A stretch of DNA of 64,000 bases from Lytechinus pictus. Taxonomy: Eukaryota > Echinodermata > Echinoidea > Temnopleuroida > Toxopneustidae. Below the pieces are notes generated by a model. The model did not search any database and had not been told where the DNA came from. It worked only from the letters and a program-made list of their open reading frames with translations. Made by a program: the position numbers and the translations under genes. Shown here piece by piece: positions 57,361-64,000 of the stretch. The DNA is taken from NCBI RefSeq assembly GCF_037042905.1, contig NC_087257.1, forward strand, positions 13,862,001-13,926,000, given 5' to 3'. Numbering within the stretch: the first letter of the stretch is position 1; every line of letters begins with the position of its first letter.

Positions 57361-59353
57361 TATCCCAGATTATCATTTCCGGCCTTATATTATTTGCCCT
57401 TTATCTTGTGCTCTACTTTCTGGGGCTCAGTTCTACAGTATGCGAAATGACACTTGTTCTTAATTAGTTGCTTACCAGACCAAGAATGGCAAGATCAAGT
57501 CCTCCTTAACCTTCACCTCTCTTCATAGGTAATACACGTAGACCTACGTGTGCGTGCGATTTTGCATTTAACACGTAAACTCCCATAGACTCTCACCGCA
57601 GGCGATTTGTCGCTTGATCAGAAAATATGTGGGCAATGACGTAATTTATCTGGACTGTGATTGGCCAGAAGTGAAAAAACCGTGTGCCGTGCTCTGAAAA
57701 TGGCTTGCTGATCGATCTGCAAATCCGGCAAATTACGCCGTGTTCTACAACACGGCACGGCACCGTTGAAGTGGAAACAGTTTCATAGGATTTAGTGGGG
57801 ATCGATTTTTTTGCCGTGCCGGATTGCCGTGGTGCCGTGCACGGTCGCCGTGCCGGATGCGGTGTAAACGGGCCTTTACACTGATACCAAATTTAGCTGC
57901 ATATACGTGCATTTTCTGGAGATATAACCAATTTTTCAACCACATGTTCGCCGTATTTATCACAAAAATCGTTCCAAGTTAGTGTCCCATTATGCGCGTG
58001 CCGAACGTTGCGGGTGACTAAACAAACTCCCCGTCGCGTGCTGGGAGAGAGAGATAGGGGGGGGGGGGGTGTCTGGCTCAAGTGTCTGGCTCTTGTGACT
58101 GGTGTCTGCCTTTGAAATATTTTCGTTAAACATCCGTAAAGGCAAGCTTTCATTTCCAATTCCACTAACTGTATGATAATACATGTAACACAACTTCATT
58201 TTTATGCCAAACTGTTCCATCCCGTGTTCCATATCTGATATGCTGTCATCCTGAGAAGATTAATTCTTAAGGTAAGATTCCCGGGTAGATTATATATATT
58301 TGTTTTGTTGTTCATAAACCAAGTAGGGGCTACTCTATATCGCTATAACACACATGACTAGGGATGTGATAGGTCTCACGCAGTTTTCTGACAAAATATG
58401 AAATGTGTATAGGACAGAGATGGGATATACGTGGGCTCTATTACATGTATAAGTTGCATTATCATTATTAGTATTTATCCCCCCAAAAGGGTTTGTAACT
58501 TTACATACATGTATGAATTCGTTTATCTCTTGGCTCATTCTAAATTTGCTATAATCGTTAGTTTCGATCAGGAAGGAAGTGTATATTATCATTTCAAGGA
58601 TTGTTTGGTTTATGACTCTCATTGACTTTATATGTTTTCCACAGACTAATGGTAACAGGTGACATTGTGATTAGTAGCAAGTTTTTAAGAGTACAACAAT
58701 CACAGCCTCTTCCCCCTGATGTTCAAAGTATGCTAAAAGATCCTCTCACCAAATACATAATAGTTGGTGAGATAGAGAGAGAGATTCTGATTCGGAATAA
58801 CTTTGTATACGCCGTTCTTGGTGAAATAGGTAGGCCTTGTAGGGCCTTGTACTAATTAACCTGCAGAGGACCCGGCCTCTAGTATTTATCACTGGAATCA
58901 TTATTTTAAAGATTTCACTGTCCACTTCTGGTATCAATCCATTTTAATTTATGCAGGTGTGGTTAATCAGTGTACCCAGGGAATGAAAATACTCCTTTTC
59001 ATTTTTTTTACAATTTCTCTTTGAATTTTACAATTCCGGATTCATGGTAGGGCGCCCTCTTTAAGCGATACTCAAGTCACCAATTGAATTATTAATTTTG
59101 TACCCCGAGCACAGACTTTTCTTGTTTGTTTGCCTGTTTGTGTGTTTGCTGTTTGCTAATATTTTTAATTATTGCTGAAATTTTTCTAAAACTAGTTTCT
59201 GAAAATTTGAAACCTATTGTAGAATTAGAAACATGTAATTTCTTCTCAAATGTTAACAGCCAATCAGAAAACAGTATTTTAACGACGTCATCAATATTTG
59301 AAAGTACTTTTATTGAATTCTACGGGTGAAATTACCCCTACGTACCAAATTTA

Positions 59354-59928
59354 AAGTGATCATTTCACTTTGTTCTGATTTAAAAAATTCTCCTTTTGGT
59401 TCCTGAAAATGGTCTAAACATTAGGTTTATAGTGTAAAAATACCATCCCAAAAGTTTCAAAGTATTATATTTACAGGATCAATTTTAAAACCTTGGAGAT
59501 GTAAACCAAAGTTTGAAATAATTGGGAGTTGGTTTCAATGACTATGTGTATACAGGGAATATGTGCACCACAACACATTAATTCTAGATGAACACAGCAT
59601 GACCTACATACAGTGTGTATACAAGGTATACTCTGAATGTACAGTGCAGCTAATAGTGTGTGTATAAGAGATACACACAACAGAAGGCAGTCAAAATAGC
59701 CAACGGACTTTTTGAATTGGAGAAAACTGGTCATAAGCTGAACCCGTCTACTAGACGGTTCTCAAAATCAGGCTAATAAATTGCTTCTTGTATCTAAATT
59801 AGAGTTTTTCATCCTATATTGTGGTCTGTTTCAGGGTTTTTGAGCACAAATACAGGCACTCATACGCACGTTTCAACTCAGTTTGAGAATTTTTTTAATC
59901 AGCTGCTCACAAAGTTAAACGATCCCTT
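59354..59928. mobile_element. TA-flanked MITE H in A copy 5
   Basis: Ends AAGTGATCATTTCACTTTGT and (reversed) AAGGGATCGTTTAACTTTGT, 20 bp with four mismatches, flanked by TA. The empty site CCAAATTTAATCGTAC is present in other A copies. About 575 bp; no coding content. Confidence 0.75.
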
Positions 59929-59991
59929 TAATCGTACACATTTGTGAATAATGGGTTTTGGCGCACTTTGGGTTCATTCTGGCCCACTGTG

Positions 59992-60319
59992 GGGCGGCGC
60001 GTGGCGTATGAACTAGACCTCTCCACTGACATGAGTGGTAAATAGCTTTCGGTGATTACTTTCATAGCAAATGGTTTCGTGAAAGTTGCCCCACCCCCCT
60101 GACCTATCAGAAGACTTTCCATTGCATGGAAAGAGATGGTCCCTATAGTCGTAGCACTGTTGGTATGAGGCTCTGGGCTAGCAGGGAAGCGAATCAGACT
60201 TCATGCCGATAATATGGCGGTTAAGAATGTCATCAACAAACAGACATCACATTGCCCAAGAATAATGTCTCTAGTACGTACCCTAGATCTCCAATGTATG
60301 AAGAGAGAGACAGTGCTTA
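59992..60319. other. No gene seen
   Basis: Sequence beyond A copy 5 is GC-richer, with no recognised frame. It does not continue repeat R, unlike the flanks of the other A insertions. Confidence 0.4.
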
Positions 60320-60918
60320 AAGGGATGGTCCAGGCTGGAGATATTTCTATCTAAATAAATAGAGTAAAAATCACAGAGCAAAATGCTGAAAATTTGATCA
60401 CAATCGGATAACAAATAACGAAGTTATTGAATTTTAAAGATTTGCATTATTCCGGTTAAAACAGTTCTAGGCATGTCGTCATGAATATTTATTAGGTGGG
60501 CTGATGATGTCATATCTCCACTTGTAATTTTTCTTATATGAAATTAGGTTAATTCAAAAAAAAATTACAAAGAACTAATAAAATTGGATTGACAACTGAT
60601 TAAGTGCATTAGTTATTTATTGCTGCAACTTATTTCATTATAACGGAGACACATCATTTACTAATGTTTGAAAAATATGAAACATTTATGATTTCATGTA
60701 ATAACATAATAAAAGGAAGTGGGGATGTGACATCATCAGCCCACCTAATGAATATTCATGAAAATGTGCATATAACTCTTTTCAAAAAATATTTATAAAC
60801 CTTAAAATTCATTAACTTCATTATTTTTATCCGATTTTGATGAAATTTTCAGCATATTGCTTTGTGAATTTTACTCTATGTATTTAGATATAAACATTTT
60901 CAGCTCGGACCATCCCTT
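60320..60918. mobile_element. Palindromic TA-flanked MITE
   Basis: Ends AAGGGATGGTCC and GGACCATCCCTT with TA on both sides (60318-60319 and 60919-60920). Halves are inverted relatives: GGTGGGCTGATGATGTCAT near 60495 faces ATGTGACATCATCAGCCCACC near 60725. It is the best-preserved member of the family also seen inside C and as a relic at 16.2 kb. Confidence 0.85.
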
Positions 60919-60969
60919 TAGGGCAGTTTATATCGCCACAAAAGAATAAGATATCGCTAACTCTTTCTC

Positions 60970-61965
60970 CCGCTTACAGATCAGCAGGTTCCACATGCTG
61001 GCACCACAGGCGGATGCAGCTTCAACACCAATACCAGAATGCATTTGGCGGATATAGAACAGGATATATGGCGGCTTATTTGAGATGCAACAACTAGGGG
61101 AACCAAGACCTCGTACCAAAGAGCTATTAACTCATTTCAACGATTCTGATTGGTGAGCAAGCTGGATTCATCCTGGCCAGCAACTCCCCAACAGGTCCTG
61201 TCATTTATCATTCACCTGTCACTGAGTGGTAGAGCACCATCTACAATAACACTACATGTGGCAGCTCTATCATACTTGCATAAGATGTACAACTGGCTTG
61301 ACCCAACCAACCATTTCTTGATAAGGAAGATGATTAGAGGATGCAGGCGTGGCATGAAGAGAAAGGATTGGCGCAGGCCTATAACATGGGACATCCTTGT
61401 AAATATTTCACCTAAGCTATGTCTCATCTGTGTAACTCATTATGAGGCCATCATGTTTCATGCATCATTTCTGTTAGCTTTTTTCGGGATGCTGCGGGTT
61501 AGTGAATTCACGGTATAAGGCACAAGTAGGACCGGAGACAGGACCCTCCTTGACCTAGACGTTAGTGTTTCCTAAGCTCGAAGGAAGCTTACCTGTTGGT
61601 TGCCATCCGTTCTGGAAGACAGATCAATAAAGGGAAATGGATTGTACAGCAGCCGTCCGGTAGAGGCGGTGATTCAATATTTAGAAATAAGGCCAGTGAT
61701 GCAAGGCACTCTCTATTCTGCCACGCAAATGGGTCGCCGCTAACCAGGTGCGAGTGTACAGCAGTGTTGGAGAAAGTCTTAAGGAGTCACGGGCCTTGAA
61801 GAAGCGAAATATGAGAGTCATTCCTTCTGAATTGGGGTTCCTACTACAGCGGCCATTCGAGGAGTGTAAGAATAATAGCTTCAAGAAATGGGATGTGGCG
61901 GAGCAGAGCGTTTCAAGCTTATGTGAGACCTTGAGGGGAACTGAAAATTCCAAGGGGTCCTAATA
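60970..61965 (+). pseudogene. Tyrosine recombinase of a DIRS/Ngaro- or Crypton-like element
   Basis: Order of pieces: RFHMLAPQADAASTPIPECIW (60980 on), a stop-broken linker, an open frame 61150-61518 with PQQVLSFIIHLSLSGR, APSTITLHVAALSYLHKM, DPTNHFLIRKMIRG, RRPITWDIL and AFFGMLRVSEF. Later come LFCHANGSPLTR, then HSF-stop-IG (family HSFRIG) and FQAYVRP. RVSE holds the first catalytic Arg, HSFRIG the H-x-x-R (Arg now a stop) and AYVRP the nucleophilic Tyr. At least three frame changes and several stops make it dead. These enzymes cut and rejoin DNA for circle-mediated insertion. No reverse transcriptase is seen nearby, so a Crypton-type element is as possible as Ngaro. Confidence 0.75.
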
Positions 61966-62340
61966 AAGTCGATGCAAAACATCAAATGATTTGGTTTCTA
62001 CAAGAGGGTATAAACTCTTGACTAGGGGAGCTCAATGTATGTTAGAACCAAGGAGAAAGAAGGGTTAAAAGTTTGTCATTTACTGATAATACGTATTCCA
62101 TTGTATATAACAAATGATACAGTATAAGAAAGTGAATTCGAAATCTAAAATAGGACAAAAATATGTAAGCATGTATATGCGTGAACATTGGGAAAGATGG
62201 ATAAAACACGATATATGAAGTTAACAAAAATTGGAGGCTGTAGCGGGGGAGAAACTATATATGTATTGTCGGGGGGGGGGGGGGGTAATCAAAGAGTTGA
62301 AAGATATATGATGCTCGTGAGAATATAATTCATGCAGGCT
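61966..62340. other. Spacer between recombinase and hydrolase frames
   Basis: AT-rich with a G run at about 62271-62285. No frame seen. Confidence 0.4.
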
Positions 62341-62349
62341 CAACAGGCA

Positions 62350-62886
62350 ACCGAAAGATGTTGATCGTTGGAGACAGCCTAGAGCAAAGGGCCGGAGAGG
62401 GGGCTAAGGCTATGGGTCTCCAAAACTTTGAGGTCGCGTTAGGGAGCCAGGTCCGGTGGTTCGGAAGGGGTGGGCTTGAAATGCAGGACCTTGGCCAGGT
62501 CTCTTCTTAAACATCACGCTGCCCCGGATGTGGTGATTCTTCAAGCGGGCACCAACAACATCCGTAAGCACCCAGTGAAGAACTGCAGGCATGCGATTGA
62601 GGAGAATCTCCTGTCCATCAGACAGCTGCTTCCGGACAGCCACATCTGCTTTTCAGAAATCGTCCCCCGGCTATTTTACTAAGGCAGAGCTGATGGTCCG
62701 CACTCCCAGACGGCGTTGAACAACTGCCGCAAGACTGTCAACAAATATGCCCGGGGGAATGTGAGGAGAATGTTCTGGACATCTTATCTGCATCACAATA
62801 TTAGCATACAGGATCATAGGGAGTATTATCGCGATGGGGTACACTTATCGGATAGCGGTAGCGATTTATCGCTCTACATTCCTTAG
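62350..62886 (+). pseudogene. SGNH/GDSL-like hydrolase frame of the same element
   Basis: Readable across frame shifts: KMLIVGDSLEQRAGEGAKA (block I, Ser in GDS), VRWFGRGGLEMQDL (block II Gly), PDVVILQAGTNNIRKH (block III, GTN), NLLSIRQLLPDSHICFSEI and YYRDGVHLSDSG (block V, D-x-x-H). All four SGNH residues are visible, so only the frame is broken. SGNH-hydrolase domains accompany some tyrosine-recombinase retroelements and LINEs; the role is unknown. The neighbour on the left is the recombinase, same strand. Confidence 0.7.
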
Positions 62887-63063
62887 CCGTCTGAAGGCCG
62901 GCAGTGTCAGGCAGAGCAGCCACTATGAGGATTGCAGAACGATAAAAAGCGATTCCTCTTTTGGATGTTTTTTTTTTTAAATCTCATTTCACACAAAGTT
63001 TCAACACCAGGGGGAGGGACTGTGTACTAATTTGGTCAATAAAAACATGAAAAACGGTAATGG

Positions 63064-63311
63064 GTACCGCAACTTCCTAACTTCTCCTGGCTTGGAATTC
63101 CGGCTTGATGTCTTCCTCCCGGCAGGTCACATGACCAGGTTCCCCCTCCAAGATTTCAAATTCAAGTCTTGAAACCTCTTTCCATCTTGACATACTAGAC
63201 ACACAAGTAACTATAATTGAATATATGATAAGTGTATAGGGGAACCGCACCCCAGGAATTACATGTCCTGGAGTCCCGGTCGGATGTCTTCCTTCCGGCA
63301 GGTCATGTGAC
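63064..63311 (+). repeat. Pair of diverged 70-bp direct repeats
   Basis: 63064-63134 and 63241-63311 share ACCGCA, GATGTCTTCCT(C/T)CCGGCAGGTCA and a following TGAC/TGTGAC. Their position downstream of the recombinase and hydrolase suggests terminal or split repeats of that element. This is inference. Confidence 0.6.
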
Positions 63312-63319
63312 TCTGTTAC

Positions 63320-63740
63320 CCCCTTTTTATATGACCTCATCCACCGAGGTCTCCATTGTTTGAGTTTGGCTTAATTGACAAATATTGTTGAAAATTGTTC
63401 TGATTATCAAACTGGAAATGCTAGTATAGTCTGGGAATATCCCCCAGTGGCAATAAAAGTTGAAAAATTTGCAATGTCATGTATGTTCGATACTCATATA
63501 ATCGCTTGTCTTTTTTATCCATTACGTCATTAATCATATTCCACAATGATCTGAGATTGTGTTAAGCGCATTCAAACTTTTTTTCTGATAATATTCTCGT
63601 TTTGTTATTTATCAAATTACGATTTCTTTTATAAGTATCATGTCGATACAATGAAGGGTTTTTATTATTTTTTATACAAACGTTTTTTGTTGTTTTATTT
63701 TTTGTTTTGATTGTTTAGTTTCCATGGCTTAATTTGATCT
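63320..63740. other. No gene seen
   Basis: T-rich sequence with no frame, RNA gene or terminal repeat. Confidence 0.4.
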
Positions 63741-63741
63741 T

Positions 63742-64000
63742 AAAGGAGAATGAAACTCTTGGAGCAAGTTAGCTTTTGTGAAAGCAGAAAAATCAAAGAA
63801 TAAGATCAACAAAAGTTTGAGTAAAATAGGACTAGCAATAGAAGAGTTATGAGCATTTGAATGTCGAGATCGCTAATGCTATGGAGATCCTCCCATTGGC
63901 AACGCAACCAAGATCTATGATATCACAGATGAACAACTCTCCCCTTTTGGACACTGAAAATATACCCCAAAACATCTCTTTTTGCTCATTCTAATCATAT
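63742..64000. mobile_element. Left half of a palindromic MITE, cut by window end
   Basis: Begins after TA with AAGGAGAATGAAACTCTTGG and shows the family layout (AGTTATGAGCATTTGAA, GATCTATGATATCACAG near the centre). The right half lies outside the window. Confidence 0.55.

Larger units (their letters stand above)
51550..57875 (-). mobile_element. Harbinger-like DNA transposon F, 6.3 kb
   Basis: 43-bp perfect inverted ends starting AGGCCCGTTTACACCGCATC and continuing with GC-rich ACGGC words. TTA is duplicated at 51547-51549 and 57876-57878, and the empty site GCTTTACACTG is present in other A copies. A 3-bp TWA duplication plus an internal MADF-domain gene (minus strand) fit PIF/Harbinger elements, which carry a DDE transposase and a MADF/Myb DNA-binding protein. 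I could not recognise the transposase. It contains a TA-flanked MITE (52238-52798), a CACTGTAAAAAA MITE (56446-56608) and a CTAACGTTAG-rich tract. Confidence 0.7.
51081..59991 (-). mobile_element. Transib-like element A, copy 5 (carries F and H)
   Basis: Minus-strand copy: CACAGTGGGCCAGGAGAG at 51081 is the complement of the right end and GGCCCACTGTG at 59991 that of the left end. It is split by the 6.3-kb element F (51550-57875) and element H (59354-59928). CGCCG precedes it, but the base five on the far side are GGGCG, so no clean target duplication is seen. One flank may have been rearranged. Confidence 0.8.

Noticed and set aside
20111..58855. 77-codon frame starting MTLYVFHRLM in A copies 2-5
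   Set aside because: Kept open because the copies are recent duplicates; broken by an insertion in A1. No domain is recognised, and it is too short for a transposase.

Overview
The window reads as a stretch of an AT-rich animal nuclear genome, most likely a marine deuterostome such as an echinoderm. This is an inference from three things: a secreted protein combining HYR and CCP (sushi) domains on phase-1 exons, Penelope-like and tyrosine-recombinase elements, and many palindromic TA-flanked miniature elements. There are no operons and no bacterial gene layout. Almost all long open frames are accidental or belong to transposon relics.

Only one host protein gene can be supported. It lies on the minus strand between about 17.45 kb and 7.5 kb: a signal-peptide exon, a two-exon HYR domain and two CCP exons of exactly 186 bp. 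All exons join in phase, and the last one ends in a splice donor, so the gene continues to the left. A Penelope-like fold-back element sits beyond that last exon.

The dominant theme is nested mobile DNA. Five copies of one element (called A here) occupy 9.0-11.2 kb, 19.6-30.4 kb (three fused head to tail) and 51.1-60.0 kb (minus strand). Its ends are CACAGTG, identical to the RAG heptamer. Two insertions are flanked by 5-bp repeats CGCCG and CGGCG, the CGNCG pattern of Transib transposons. The fused copies meet as CACTGTG/CACAGTG, the structure of a V(D)J signal joint. Other elements inserted into A leave dateable empty sites: a LINE tail, element C (20.6-23.0 kb), element B (24.8-26.0 kb and a truncated copy at 28.0 kb), a Harbinger-type MITE (28.6-29.8 kb), a 6.3-kb Harbinger-like element carrying a broken MADF-domain gene (51.6-57.9 kb), and a TA-flanked MITE (59.4-59.9 kb).

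A large dispersed repeat (E) is present as inverted copies at 30.4-35.6 and 48.5-51.1 kb. One copy contains a 5'-truncated LINE and a fold-back element (D).

From 36 to 46.6 kb there are two LINE relics, a Penelope-like element with reverse transcriptase and GIY-YIG frames broken at a 15-G tract, and a tandem array of 405-bp units. The array carries nine identical-looking tRNA genes whose anticodon reads UCA (the UGA stop), six on one strand and three inverted. A diverged tenth copy at 38.1 kb has anticodon UCG. The right end (61-63.3 kb) holds a broken tyrosine recombinase plus SGNH-hydrolase element with nearby direct repeats, and a final MITE cut by the window edge.

The left 8 kb holds a LINE relic, a TGTGGTAA minisatellite and weak candidate non-coding exons. 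Stretches listed as 'no gene seen' were read on both strands without finding a supportable feature.
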